NCBI GenBank assembly: GCA_025935925.1
Contig: JAICUI010000009.1
Location: 1-64,000 of the forward strand
Origin: Chloroflexota bacterium
GTDB taxonomy: Bacteria > Chloroflexota > Limnocylindria > Limnocylindrales > CSP1-4
Length of the DNA stretch: 64,000 nt
Direction: 5' to 3'
Under the pieces are notes generated by a model. The model did not search any database. It saw nothing but the letters and a program-made list of their open reading frames with translations, and was not told the DNA's origin. Positions 46,401-55,565 of the stretch are shown here, one piece after another (position 1 is the stretch's first letter; each line of letters opens with the position of its first letter). Made by a program: the position numbers and the translations under genes.

Positions 46401-47773
46401 CGGCGTTGTCGATCGCGCTCCTGATCCCGTGGGCGGCCGGCGTCGCGCTGCTCGCGGTCGACGGGCGCCGTGCCTGGGTCCCGTGGATCTCGGTGGGAGC
46501 GCTCGCCGCGACGCTGATCACGCTCGGGGCCGTCGCGGCCCAGGTGCTGGCGAGCGGGCCGGTCACGATGACCACCGGAAACTGGCCGGTCGGCGTCGGG
46601 ATCACGCTTCGCGCCGACGCCCTCGGCGTGACGTTCGCGCTGCTGTCGGTCGCGATGCTCACCGCGGCGGTCGTCCACGAGGCGTTCGACGGCGTCGCCG
46701 AGCGCGAGTTTCCTGCGCTCGTCCTGCTCCTCGCCGCGGGTCTCGAGGGCGCGTTCCTGACCGGCGACATCTTCAACTTCTACGTGTTCTTCGAGCTCGC
46801 CCTCGCCGCGTCGTACGTCCTTGCGCTCCACGGCCCGGGGCCGCGGGTCCTGGGCGCCGGTCTCGTGTTCACCGCCGTGAACGTGGTGGGGACGTTCGTG
46901 TTCCTGCTGTCCGTCGCGGGCGTGTACCGCGTGACCGCGACGCTCGACATGGCGCGCATCGGGGAGCGGATGGCGGTCGCCGACCCGAACGCCGCGATCC
47001 TCATCGCCGTCGGGTTCTTCGTGGCGTTCAGCGTGAAGCTCGGCCTGTTCCCGTTCCATTTCTGGCTGCCGACCGTGTACACCGCCGCCCGGCCCGCCGT
47101 GGCCGCGATCCTGAGCGGGAGCGTGGCCAACATCGGTGCGTACGGCCTGCTGCGCTTCGGGGCCGGCCTGCTGCCCCGCGAGCTCGAGCTCGCCGCCGGC
47201 GCGCTGATCGTCCTCGGCGGGGCGTCGATCCTGTACGGCGGGGTGCTCGCGATCTCGCGCCGGAGCGCGGGCGAGATGCTCGCGTATTCCGCCATCGGCC
47301 AGGTCGGCTATGTGCTCGTCGCGATCGGCATCGGCGGGCCCGTGGGATTCGCCGCCGCCATCGCCTACGCGATCGTCAACGCCGCCAACAAGACGATGCT
47401 GTTCCTCACCACGAGCCAGCGCGGCGTCGTCGTCGGCGGGCTGTTCGCGCTCGGCGCCCTCAGCATCGCCGGCATTCCGCCGGCCGCGGGCTTCGTGGGC
47501 AAGCTGGAGGTCTTCCGCGCCGTCGTCGGCGATCCCGTGGTCGCCGGCGTGCTGCTGCTCGGCAGCCTGCTCTCGCTGGTGTACGCGTTCGAGGTGTACC
47601 AGGTGGAGCACTGGCGACCCGCCGCCGATGCCACCGCCGTCCGCGTGTCCTGGCGGGCGTGGGTCGTTCCCGTCGCGCTCGGCGGCGTCATCCTGGCGCT
47701 CGGCGTGTGGCCGGAGCCGCTCCTCGCGCTGTCGGACGCCGCGGCGCGTGTCCTGCCCGGAGCGAACCCGTGA
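46397..47773 (+). CDS. mrpD: Na+/H+ antiporter subunit D (MrpD)
   Basis: LRADALGVTFALLSVAMLTAAVVHEAFDGVAEREFPALVLLLAAGLEGAFLTGDIFNFYVFFELALAASYVLALHG...LGLFPFHFWLPTVYTAARPAVAAILSGSVANIGAYGLLRF. Confidence 0.94.
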   Translation: MTALSIALLIPWAAGVALLAVDGRRAWVPWISVGALAATLITLGAVAAQVLASGPVTMTTGNWPVGVGITLRADALGVTFALLSVAMLTAAVVHEAFDGVAEREFPALVLLLAAGLEGAFLTGDIFNFYVFFELALAASYVLALHGPGPRVLGAGLVFTAVNVVGTFVFLLSVAGVYRVTATLDMARIGERMAVADPNAAILIAVGFFVAFSVKLGLFPFHFWLPTVYTAARPAVAAILSGSVANIGAYGLLRFGAGLLPRELELAAGALIVLGGASILYGGVLAISRRSAGEMLAYSAIGQVGYVLVAIGIGGPVGFAAAIAYAIVNAANKTMLFLTTSQRGVVVGGLFALGALSIAGIPPAAGFVGKLEVFRAVVGDPVVAGVLLLGSLLSLVYAFEVYQVEHWRPAADATAVRVSWRAWVVPVALGGVILALGVWPEPLLALSDAAARVLPGANP

Positions 47774-48249
47774 TCGGCGCCCTGGTGCGGGTCGCGGGCC
47801 TCGCGGCGATCTACCTGCTCGTGCTGACGAGCCTCGAACCGGGTGACATCGCGGTCGGCGTCGTCCTCGCTGTGGCGCTCGTGGTCGCCGGGCGGACGCG
47901 GGGCCCGCATCGAACCGTCGCCGGCTGGGGGACGTGGTCGCTCGCCGTCGCTCGGATGATCCTCGTGACGGGGTGGGAGATCGCCGTGGGCACGGTGCGC
48001 GTCGCCCGGTTCTGCCTGTCCGGCGCCGGGAGTCCCGGCTTCGTCGAGATCCCGCGCGGCGACCGCTCGCGCCACGAGGTCGCGTTGTGGGGCGTGCTCA
48101 CGGGCGAGGCGCCGGACGAGTACCCGGTGATCGTCGACGACGAGCGGCACGTGCTCGTCGTCCACAACGTCGACGCGCGGGATCCCGCCGCGATCCGCGC
48201 CCGCCACGAGGCGGCCCGGACCCGCTACCAGCGCGACCTGGTCCGCTGA
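47770..48249 (+). CDS. mrpE: Na+/H+ antiporter subunit E (MrpE)
   Basis: SLAVARMILVTGWEIAVGTVRVARFCLSGAGSPGFVEIPRGDRSRHEVALWGVLTGEAPDEYPVIVDDERHVLVVHNVDARDP. Confidence 0.88.
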   Translation: MIGALVRVAGLAAIYLLVLTSLEPGDIAVGVVLAVALVVAGRTRGPHRTVAGWGTWSLAVARMILVTGWEIAVGTVRVARFCLSGAGSPGFVEIPRGDRSRHEVALWGVLTGEAPDEYPVIVDDERHVLVVHNVDARDPAAIRARHEAARTRYQRDLVR

Positions 48250-48250
48250 C

Positions 48251-48523
48251 GTGATGCCCGACGTCGTCGTCGCGGTCGCCTTCGTGTGGGCGACGCTGCT
48301 CCTCGTCGCGGGCGGGCTCGTGCTGTTGCGCGCCTCCGACGTCCTGCAGCGCCTGCTCGCGCTCGACGTGCTCGGCACGATCCTGATCCTCGTGCTGACG
48401 ACGCTCTCGTACCTCCTCGGCACGTCGTTCTACATCGATGCCGCGCTGGCGATGGCGCTCCTGTCGTTCTCGGGGACGCTGGTCGCGGTCCGCTACCTCC
48501 GCGGCCGACGGGGGTCCGCGTGA
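48251..48523 (+). CDS. mrpF: Na+/H+ antiporter subunit F (MrpF)
   Basis: VVAVAFVWATLLLVAGGLVLLRASDVLQRLLALDVLGTILILVLTTLSYLLGTSFYIDAALAMALLSFSGTLVAVRYLRGRRG. Confidence 0.9.
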   Translation: MMPDVVVAVAFVWATLLLVAGGLVLLRASDVLQRLLALDVLGTILILVLTTLSYLLGTSFYIDAALAMALLSFSGTLVAVRYLRGRRGSA

Positions 48524-49722
48524 TCGAGACCGTGGTCGGGCTGGTGGGCGGCGCGGCGCTGCTCCTGGGTCTCACGCTGGCCACGATCGGGCTGTACGGG
48601 ATGCTCCGGAGACCCGCGATCTTCGACCAGCTGCACGCGGCGGGGCTGATCAGCGGGTCCGGCGTGATCCTCGTGCTCCTCGCGTCGCTCGCGACGGGCA
48701 GCGCCGAGATCGCGACGAGCGGCCTGCTCGTCGTCGCGTTCGTCCTGATCACGTCGTCGCTGTCCACGCACGCCATCGCGCTCGCCGCCTGGCGGGATGC
48801 GGCCTCCGCGCGCCCGGGCGGGTCATGGGCGGGGCCGGCCGTCGTGCCGCCGGCCGCGATGCGCGTGGTCCTCGCCCACGACGGGTCGGATGGCGCCGCG
48901 GTCGCGACGTCGTTCGCGGCCTCCGTGCCGTGGACCGAGGGGTCGTCGATCCGCCTGGTCCTCGTGACCGAGGGCGGCCTCCGGCCGTTCCCGAGCGAGG
49001 CGGCGTCCGCGCGGCACGAGCCGGCGTCCGCCGGTCTTCGCGAGGTCATCGATGCGGCGGCCACGAGCCTCCGGCGCCCGGGTCTGGCGATCGACGAAGT
49101 GACGGTGCAGGGCGACGCCGCGGCCGCGATCGCGACCGAGGCGACGGCATTCGGCGCGGACCTCGTGGTGATCGGCAGCCGCGGCCTCGGGCCGGTGCGG
49201 TCGATCCTGCTCGGTTCCATCGCGCCCGCCGTCATCGACGCCGCGCCATGCCCGGTTCTCGTCGCCCGCGTGCCGGTCGCGCGCTCGGCGCTCGTGGCCG
49301 TGGACGCCGCGGGCACGGGCGACGCGGCGATCGATGCCGTCGCGCGATGGCCGATGTTCCACGGCGTGCGAATCGTCGTCGTCAATGTCGCGACCGCAGC
49401 GGCGGCCGAGGACGGCGCGGACGGGGACGTCGCGGAGGCGGCCGCCACGCGACTGCGAGCAGCGGGCCGCTCGGCGGTGTCGATCGTGCGGACGGGCGAC
49501 GCCGCGACCCGCATCCTCGAGGTCGCTCGAGCCGAAGCGGCGGACGTCATCGTCCTCGGGTCGCGCGGGCAGACCGGCGTCCGCCGTGCGTTCCTCGGGA
49601 GCGTCGGCCGCAGCGTGGTGTCCTCGGCGGACGTGTCGGTCCTCGTCGTCGAGGGACGCGCGTCACGCGGCAGACCGGCGCCGGAACCACACGAAAACGC
49701 CCGAAGGAACCTCGATCACTAG
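48520..49722 (+). CDS. mrpG: Na+/H+ antiporter subunit G (MrpG) fused to two universal stress protein (UspA) domains
   Basis: N-term VIETVVGLVGGAALLLGLTLATIGLYGMLRRPAIFDQLHAAGLISGSGVILVLLAS (MrpG); Usp1 MRVVLAHDGSDGAAV...VVIGSRGLGPVRSILLGSIAPAVIDAAPCPVLVARV; Usp2 ...VIVLGSRGQTGVRRAFLGSVGRSVVSSADVSVLVVEG; continuous frame, no SD before the Usp part. Confidence 0.9.
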   Translation: MIETVVGLVGGAALLLGLTLATIGLYGMLRRPAIFDQLHAAGLISGSGVILVLLASLATGSAEIATSGLLVVAFVLITSSLSTHAIALAAWRDAASARPGGSWAGPAVVPPAAMRVVLAHDGSDGAAVATSFAASVPWTEGSSIRLVLVTEGGLRPFPSEAASARHEPASAGLREVIDAAATSLRRPGLAIDEVTVQGDAAAAIATEATAFGADLVVIGSRGLGPVRSILLGSIAPAVIDAAPCPVLVARVPVARSALVAVDAAGTGDAAIDAVARWPMFHGVRIVVVNVATAAAAEDGADGDVAEAAATRLRAAGRSAVSIVRTGDAATRILEVARAEAADVIVLGSRGQTGVRRAFLGSVGRSVVSSADVSVLVVEGRASRGRPAPEPHENARRNLDH

Positions 49723-49761
49723 TTGTTCCACCATTCAAGAACAGTGGATCACTAGATGTTC
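49714..49761. repeat. Two 15-bp direct repeats GATCACTAG(T/A)TGTTC
   Basis: 49714-49728 gatcactagttgttc and 49747-49761 gatcactagatgttc (14/15 identical), 33 bp apart; the first overlaps the mrpG stop. Confidence 0.85.
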
Positions 49762-49909
49762 GTGGCCCCTTCGGGCACGACCAACGGTAATCGGCGGAGG
49801 ACGGCTGGGTCAACCGGCAGCCGCATCGCGGATGGGGTCGGCGGCATCACGTCGGCATCGCATGCGCGAACGCGGGGCGCTGGATGAGCGGCTTTCCCGG
49901 TTTCGCGCC

Positions 49910-52021
49910 TCAGACGGTCGCGAGACGCGGGGCGGCGGGCGGCGGCTCGGCGTCGCGGCGGAGCCGCAACCGGCGCAGGAGCTGGGCGTTCGCCGCGACG
50001 ACGATCGTCGAGGCGCTCATGGCGATCGCACCGACGGCCATCGGGAGGTCGATCCCCCACGGCACGAACAGGCCGGCGGCCACGGGGATCGCGACGAGGT
50101 TGTAGCCGGTCGCCCAGGCGAGGTTCTGGAGCATCTTGCGGTAGGTCGCGCGCGAGAGCTCGATCGCGCCGACGACATCACGTGGATCGCTGCGCACGAG
50201 GACGATGCCGGCGCTCTCGACGGCGACATCGGTGCCTGCACCGATCGCGATCCCCACGTCCGCGGTCGCGAGCGCCGGCGCATCGTTCACGCCGTCGCCG
50301 ACCATGGCGACGGTCCGGCCACCGGCCTCGAACCGCCGCACCGCATCGGCCTTGTCCGCCGGCAGCACCTGCGCGGCCACCTCGTCGATGCCGAGGCGGC
50401 GGGCGACGGAATCGGCGACCGCCTGGCTGTCGCCCGTGATCATCGCGACCCGCACGCCGAGCGCGTGGAGGGCGTTCACCGCGTCCGCCGACTCCGGCCG
50501 GATCTCGTCCTCGAGCGCGATGATGCCCGCGACGCCGCCATCGACGACGACGTGGAGCACGGTCCGCCCCCGCCGATCCCAGCCGGCTGCCTCAGGGTGG
50601 GGCTGGAGCCCACCCTCGGCCAGCAGCCTGGGTCCGCCGACGGCGACGTCGTGGCCGTCGACCGTGGCACGCGCGCCGCGGCCGGCCAGCGCCTCGAAGC
50701 CGGTCGCGCGCCGCGCGTCGATCCGGCGCTGCGTCCCCCCTTCGACGATCGCGCGAGCGAGCGGGTGCTCGGAGTCACCCTCGACGGACGCGGCCAGCGA
50801 GAGGACGCGGTCGACGTCGAGCGAGCCCGCCGCGACGTCCACGAGGACGGGCTCGCCCCTCGTGAGCGTCCCCGTCTTGTCGAAGATGACGGTGTCGATC
50901 ATCCGGGCCCGCTCGAGGGCGAGCCGGTCCCGAACCAGCAGGCCGTTCCTGGCGCCGAGCGAGGTCGAGATCGCGATCACGAGCGGGATCGCCAGGCCGA
51001 GCGCGTGCGGACAGGCGATGACGAGCACCGTCGCCGTCCGCACGAGCGCGCCCTCGGGATCGCCGAGGAGCCACCAGACGACGAGCGTTATCACGCCCGC
51101 GGTGAGCGCGATGTAGAACAGCAGGGCAGCTGCGCGGTCCGCGAGGGCCTGCGCACGGGATCCAGAGGCCTGCGCCTCGGCGACGAGGCGCATGATGCCC
51201 GACAGCGCCGTCGCGTCGCCGACGGCCGTCACGCGCACGCGCAGTGAGCCCCCGGAGGCGACGGTCCCGGCGACCAGCGAGTCGCCGGCTTCCTTCGCGA
51301 TGGGCCGCGACTCGCCGGTGATCATCGACTCGTCGACGTCGGCCGCACCTTCGACCACCACCCCGTCGGCGGGCACCCGCGCCCCCGGCCGGACGAGGAC
51401 CGTGTCGTCGACGCGCAGGGATGCGACGGCGACCTCCTCCGTGCCGTCCGCCGTCACGCGCTCGGCCGTGTCGGGCAGGAGATCGGCAAGCGCCGCCAGC
51501 GCACCCTGCGCCTGGGCGATCGAGCGCATCTCCAGCCAGTGCCCGAGCAGCATGATCGTGATCAGGGTCGCGAGCTCCCACCAGATCTCGACCTCGAACA
51601 GCCCGAGCGTGCCGGCCCACGAGGTGACGAACGCGACGAGGATCGCGAGCGAGATAAGGGTCATCATCCCGGGCCTGCGGTCCGCGAGCTCGCCTCGGGC
51701 CCCTCGGATGAACACGAGGCCGCCGTACCAGAAGATCACCGTGCCGAGGACGGCTGCGGCGTACTCGGCGCCGGGGAACGTCGGCAGCGTGTAGCCCAGC
51801 CAGTGCTGGACGTCGGCGCTGAGCAGGACGACGGGGATCGTCAGCGCGAGCGAGAGCCAGAACTTGTCCCGGAACATCGCCACCGAGTGCCCCTCGTGGC
51901 GGTCATGACCCGCGTGGTCGCCGGCGTCCTGGTGTCCGTCGTGCGCGGCTGGCGCGGCCGGGGCCGACGGATGTCGATGCGCGGGATCGGCGACGATGTC
52001 GTGGCGTTCGCGGTGGTCCAT
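49910..52021 (-). CDS. P-type heavy-metal (copper/silver) ATPase, CopB-like (CPH motif)
   Basis: His-rich N-term HRHPSAPAAPAAHDGHQDAGDHAGHDRHEGH; VLVIACPHALGLAIPLVIAISTSLGARNGLLVRDRLALERARMIDTVIFDKTGTLTRGEP; MVGDGVNDAPALATADVGIAIG. Confidence 0.94.
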   Translation of the reverse strand: MDHRERHDIVADPAHRHPSAPAAPAAHDGHQDAGDHAGHDRHEGHSVAMFRDKFWLSLALTIPVVLLSADVQHWLGYTLPTFPGAEYAAAVLGTVIFWYGGLVFIRGARGELADRRPGMMTLISLAILVAFVTSWAGTLGLFEVEIWWELATLITIMLLGHWLEMRSIAQAQGALAALADLLPDTAERVTADGTEEVAVASLRVDDTVLVRPGARVPADGVVVEGAADVDESMITGESRPIAKEAGDSLVAGTVASGGSLRVRVTAVGDATALSGIMRLVAEAQASGSRAQALADRAAALLFYIALTAGVITLVVWWLLGDPEGALVRTATVLVIACPHALGLAIPLVIAISTSLGARNGLLVRDRLALERARMIDTVIFDKTGTLTRGEPVLVDVAAGSLDVDRVLSLAASVEGDSEHPLARAIVEGGTQRRIDARRATGFEALAGRGARATVDGHDVAVGGPRLLAEGGLQPHPEAAGWDRRGRTVLHVVVDGGVAGIIALEDEIRPESADAVNALHALGVRVAMITGDSQAVADSVARRLGIDEVAAQVLPADKADAVRRFEAGGRTVAMVGDGVNDAPALATADVGIAIGAGTDVAVESAGIVLVRSDPRDVVGAIELSRATYRKMLQNLAWATGYNLVAIPVAAGLFVPWGIDLPMAVGAIAMSASTIVVAANAQLLRRLRLRRDAEPPPAAPRLATV

Positions 52022-52104
52022 CTCGTCCCAATCGTCACGCGCGTGGCGCGTCGGCGGATGGTCGCCCGAGGGACCCGCAGGAAGCGCGGCGCGTCACGAG
52101 ATTG

Positions 52105-52180
52105 TGGCGCCCCCGGACGGACTCGAACCGCCGACGCGCACCTTAGGACGGTGCCGCTCTATCCACTGAGCTACGGGGGC
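52105..52180 (-). tRNA. tRNA-Arg(CCT), CCA encoded
   Basis: GCCCCCGTAGCTCAGTGGATAGAGCGGCACCGTCCTAAGGTGCGCGTCGGCGGTTCGAGTCCGTCCGGGGGCGCCA; anticodon loop GTCCTAA. Confidence 0.95.
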
Positions 52181-52233
52181 GCGGCGCCAGTCTAGCCCGC
52201 GGCGGATCGCGGACGGTGGTCCCGCGGTTCGGG

Positions 52234-52707
52234 CTACCAGGTCGCGAGGTCGGTCGCGTCGTGCGCCTTGGAGGCGGTGATCGCCCGGTACTCGTCGCGC
52301 AGGCGTTCGATCTGGTCGGCTGCCGCGTCCGCCTCCGCCGAGCCGGGTGCGGCGATCTCGAGTCGCAGCTGCGCCTCTCGCCAGGCGGCGAGGATCCGGT
52401 CGAGGGCCCGGGGCTGGACGTCCGTGAGCCGCAGGTCCTGCTGCAGCCCGCCCTGCGCCCGGCGCTCGGCGGCGGTCCTCGCGAGCTCGAGCTGGAGGCC
52501 CGTGAACCGGAACACGAGCCGGCCCTGCGCTTCCGCGGCCTCTGCGAGCGACACGAACTCGTCGGAGCCGAGCGTCTCGTTCCGCTTGCGTTCCTCCGTG
52601 GCGCGAAGCTCGGCGAGCACGGCCAAGAACTGGTCGGCGACGGCGCGCAGCTCGCCGCCTTCAGCCCCGGAGGCCTCGCAGGCGGCACCGTGAAGCTCCT
52701 CGCTCAT
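52234..52707 (-). CDS. Hypothetical protein, helical
   Basis: MSEELHGAACEASGAEGGELRAVADQFLAVLAELRATEERKRNETLGSDEFVSLAEAAEAQGRLVFRFTGLQLELARTA...; codon-position GC pattern looks coding; no family recognised. Confidence 0.6.
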   Translation of the reverse strand: MSEELHGAACEASGAEGGELRAVADQFLAVLAELRATEERKRNETLGSDEFVSLAEAAEAQGRLVFRFTGLQLELARTAAERRAQGGLQQDLRLTDVQPRALDRILAAWREAQLRLEIAAPGSAEADAAADQIERLRDEYRAITASKAHDATDLATW

Positions 52708-52821
52708 CCCGGCTCCGGCCCTCCAGCCTCGAAGCCTCGCCCCAGGTCCGCGAGGATGCTCAGCGACGAGTCGACGAAGGGTCGAGGCAGGGACGCGTCC
52801 TCGTCGGTCATCTGCCGCCGG

Positions 52822-52974
52822 TCAGACCGTGCGCCGGCCGCTGATGAACTGGAAGATCAGCACGATGATCGCCAGCACGAGGAGCAGGTGGATGAACGCG
52901 CCCCCGATGCTGCCGATCAGGCCCAGCAGCCACAGGATCAACAGGATCGCGATGATGGCCCAAAGCATGGACAT
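52822..52974 (-). CDS. Small lmo0937-like membrane protein
   Basis: MSMLWAIIAILLILWLLGLIGSIGGAFIHLLLVLAIIVLIFQFISGRRTV; AGGAGGATGTCC SD/start. Confidence 0.75.
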   Translation of the reverse strand: MSMLWAIIAILLILWLLGLIGSIGGAFIHLLLVLAIIVLIFQFISGRRTV

Positions 52975-53161
52975 CCTCCTTGGGTGAGCGTCACCGCCCG
53001 CGTGGGCGGCGCGAATCGTGATCCGATGGTCGCCAAGCGGCGGTGCCCGACGCCTGCCGCGACCGCTCGATCCGCTCACAGGGGTGTCGCAGTCCGCCTG
53101 CGACCGGGCGGCGCACCTCGCCCGCGGGGTCGAACGGCGAACGCTCCTACAATCGTGACCC

Positions 53162-53449
53162 GTGACCGCTCCCCTCCCCGACCTCGTGCTGTACGGCAAG
53201 CCCGGTTGCCACCTGTGTGAGGATGCGCGATTCGCGCTCGACGCCGTGCTCGCCGAGCGCGCCCGCGCGGGCCTGCCGAACCCCGTGCTGCGCGAGGCGG
53301 ACATCCTGGCCGACGCCGGCCTCCACCACCGCTATCGCGACTGGATCCCGGTCCTCGCCCTCGGCGATCGCGAGCTCCGGCTCGTCACGCAGCCCGCGCG
53401 GATCCGGCGGCTGCTCGCCGACGTCATCGATGGCGTGGCATCCCGATGA
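53162..53449 (+). CDS. Glutaredoxin-family (DUF836-like) protein
   Basis: LPDLVLYGKPGCHLCEDARFALDAVLAERA...READILADAGLHHRYRDWIPVLALGDRELR (CxxC). Confidence 0.85.
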   Translation: MTAPLPDLVLYGKPGCHLCEDARFALDAVLAERARAGLPNPVLREADILADAGLHHRYRDWIPVLALGDRELRLVTQPARIRRLLADVIDGVASR

Positions 53450-54267
53450 CCGGCGACTACACGCTGCTCGGCGCGATGCTCGCGGGACTCCTGTCGTTCC
53501 TGAGCCCGTGCGTGCTGCCGCTCGTCCCCGCCTACCTCGGGCAGCTCACCGCGGTCGCCGTCGCCGCGCATGGCGCCGGCGCGCGACCGAGCCGCTGGGC
53601 CGCGGTCCGCCATGCGCTCGCCTACGTTGCCGGCTTCGGAGCGATCTTCACCCTGCTCGGGCTCACCGCGACGTTCGCCGGCGGCGTGCTCGCCGACTGG
53701 CTGCCTGCGCTTCGGATCGTCGGCGGCGCGGTCCTCGTCGTCATGGGCCTGAGCCTCGCCGGGATCCTCCGCATCGGCGTCCTCGAGCGCACGTGGCGGC
53801 CCTTGGACGCCGGGGCGTCCGCGAGCGTCGCGCGGGCGACCGGCGGGATGGCGCTCGCGCCCGCCGGCGCCGGCGGCGGGCAGACGTTCGGCAACCGTGT
53901 CGGGAGCGGCCTCGTCGCGGGCAGGACCGGGCTCGGCGCGGCCTTCGCCCTCGGCGCGATCTTCGCCGTGGGCTGGACGCCGTGCATCGGCGTGATCCTC
54001 GGCGGGATCCTCATGCTGGCGGCGACGTCGGGGGGCAAGCTCCAGGGGGCGCTGCTGCTGGTGGGCTACACGGCGGGGCTCGGGATCCCGTTCCTGCTCA
54101 TCGCGGCGTTCTACGACCGGTCCCGGCGGCTCATCGCGGCGCTCGTCCGCCACGGTCGCATCGTGTCGCTGGTCGGCGGCCTCCTCGTGGTCGCGATCGG
54201 GATCGCGATGATGCTCGACTGGCTCGTGCTGCTGCCGCGCTACTTCCAGTTCGTCCCGGCGCTGTGA
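53446..54267 (+). CDS. ccdA: Cytochrome c biogenesis protein CcdA
   Basis: AGLLSFLSPCVLPLVPAYLGQLT...FALGAIFAVGWTPCIGVILGGILMLAATSG. Confidence 0.93.
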   Translation: MTGDYTLLGAMLAGLLSFLSPCVLPLVPAYLGQLTAVAVAAHGAGARPSRWAAVRHALAYVAGFGAIFTLLGLTATFAGGVLADWLPALRIVGGAVLVVMGLSLAGILRIGVLERTWRPLDAGASASVARATGGMALAPAGAGGGQTFGNRVGSGLVAGRTGLGAAFALGAIFAVGWTPCIGVILGGILMLAATSGGKLQGALLLVGYTAGLGIPFLLIAAFYDRSRRLIAALVRHGRIVSLVGGLLVVAIGIAMMLDWLVLLPRYFQFVPAL

Positions 54268-55043
54268 GCGAGGCGCCCGAGGCCGGACCGCTGGCGCCCG
54301 ATCGCGCGACCCCGCCGGACGATCCGGCCGCTCGCGAAGCGCCGCTGCTCGTGACGGAGCCTCCGCCGGCGCGACGCGGCTTCATCGGCCCGTTCACCAG
54401 GCGGCAGCTCGCCGGCATCCTGGGCGTCATCGTCCTCGCGGCCGCGATCCTCGTGGTGATCACGCGACCCATCGCCCCGGGCCCCGACGCCGGCCCGCCC
54501 ACGGCGCTCCCCGGGGCGACGCCGTTCCTCGTCGGCCAGGCGCGCGTCGGTCTGCAGCCCGGCGACCTCGCCCCGGCGCTCTCGTGGACGAAGCCCGACG
54601 GGACCTCGGGCCAGCTCCTGGACCTCGACGGCCACCCCGTGCGCCTCGAGGACCTGCGCGGCAAGCTCGTGTGGCTGAACTTCTGGGCGAGCTGGTGTCC
54701 CCCGTGCCAGTCGGAGACGCCGGTGCTCCGCGACATGGCCGATCGGTACGCGGACGATGGGCTCACGATCGTCGGGGTCGCCGTGCAGGAGACGACGGTC
54801 GACGACGTGAAGGCCTATGCGCAGCGGTACGAGCTCCCGTTCACGATCGCATTCGACGCGACCGCGGACGCGTTCAACGCGTACGACGTCTACGCGCTGC
54901 CGACCCAGGTCTTCATCGGGCCCGATGGGCGGGTCCTGGAGGTGGTCAACGGCCCGATGACCGACGCCGCCGCGACCGCCCGGATGCAGGCGTGGCTCCC
55001 TGGTGCGGCGTCGCCCGCGCCGGTGGCGTCGCCGTCCGGCTGA
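54264..55043 (+). CDS. TlpA/ResA-like thiol-disulfide oxidoreductase, membrane-anchored
   Basis: GDLAPALSWTKPDGTSGQLLDLDGHPVRLEDLRGKLVWLNFWASWCPPCQSETPVLRDMADRYADDGLTIVGVAVQET (WCPPC). Confidence 0.93.
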   Translation: MSEAPEAGPLAPDRATPPDDPAAREAPLLVTEPPPARRGFIGPFTRRQLAGILGVIVLAAAILVVITRPIAPGPDAGPPTALPGATPFLVGQARVGLQPGDLAPALSWTKPDGTSGQLLDLDGHPVRLEDLRGKLVWLNFWASWCPPCQSETPVLRDMADRYADDGLTIVGVAVQETTVDDVKAYAQRYELPFTIAFDATADAFNAYDVYALPTQVFIGPDGRVLEVVNGPMTDAAATARMQAWLPGAASPAPVASPSG

Positions 55044-55053
55044 GCTCGAGGGC

Positions 55054-55518
55054 CTACCGCGAGAGGTCCGGCCGGCCCGCGTACCGGACGTGCTCGAACG
55101 GCCAGTCGCGCGCCAGCCACGCCGCGACGGCCTCGGCGAGCGGCACGTCGAGCTCGAGGCGATCCGCCCGGACCCACGACTCCACCTGGGCGCCGGGCGC
55201 GTCCTTCTCGGGGTAGATGTACACGCAGCCGATGACGGCGTTGTCGTCGGGGTCGAGCACCGTGTACGTGAACCCGGCGCGGTTCGCGAAGTCTCGCGCA
55301 TGACGCTCGAGGTCGCCGAGGTTCTCGTCGAGCGACATCATCACGGGCCACCGGCTCGTGGCCCACCCGGGCAGCGCGTGGATCTCGTCGACCGACGACG
55401 TCCATGCCGCGTAGTCGCGCTCGTTGTGCTGCGGACCGAGCGGCTCCAGCACGAACTGGCTCCGCGCCAGGCTCGTGGGCGGGGTGAACGAGTCGGGAAC
55501 GAACGGCGTGTCGGTCAT
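55054..55518 (-). CDS. GNAT-like N-acetyltransferase
   Basis: ARSQFVLEPLGPQHNERDYAAWTSSVDEIHAL...GFTYTVLDPDDNAVIGCVYIYPEKDAPGAQVESWVRAD. Confidence 0.75.
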   Translation of the reverse strand: MTDTPFVPDSFTPPTSLARSQFVLEPLGPQHNERDYAAWTSSVDEIHALPGWATSRWPVMMSLDENLGDLERHARDFANRAGFTYTVLDPDDNAVIGCVYIYPEKDAPGAQVESWVRADRLELDVPLAEAVAAWLARDWPFEHVRYAGRPDLSR

Positions 55519-55565
55519 GCCCGCGAGCGTACTCGCGGCTCAAGCTGCTGCGTCGCGGTCGCCGC

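Noticed and set aside
48859-49722. Separate usp gene starting at internal ATG 48859
   Set aside because: No SD precedes the ATG and the frame is continuous with MrpG; fusion is the simpler reading, although an internal start cannot be fully excluded.
49710-49765. Cloning-vector polylinker contamination (contains ACTAGT-like sequence)
   Set aside because: Superficial similarity to polylinkers, but the exact vector strings do not match and the flanks continue into native genes.
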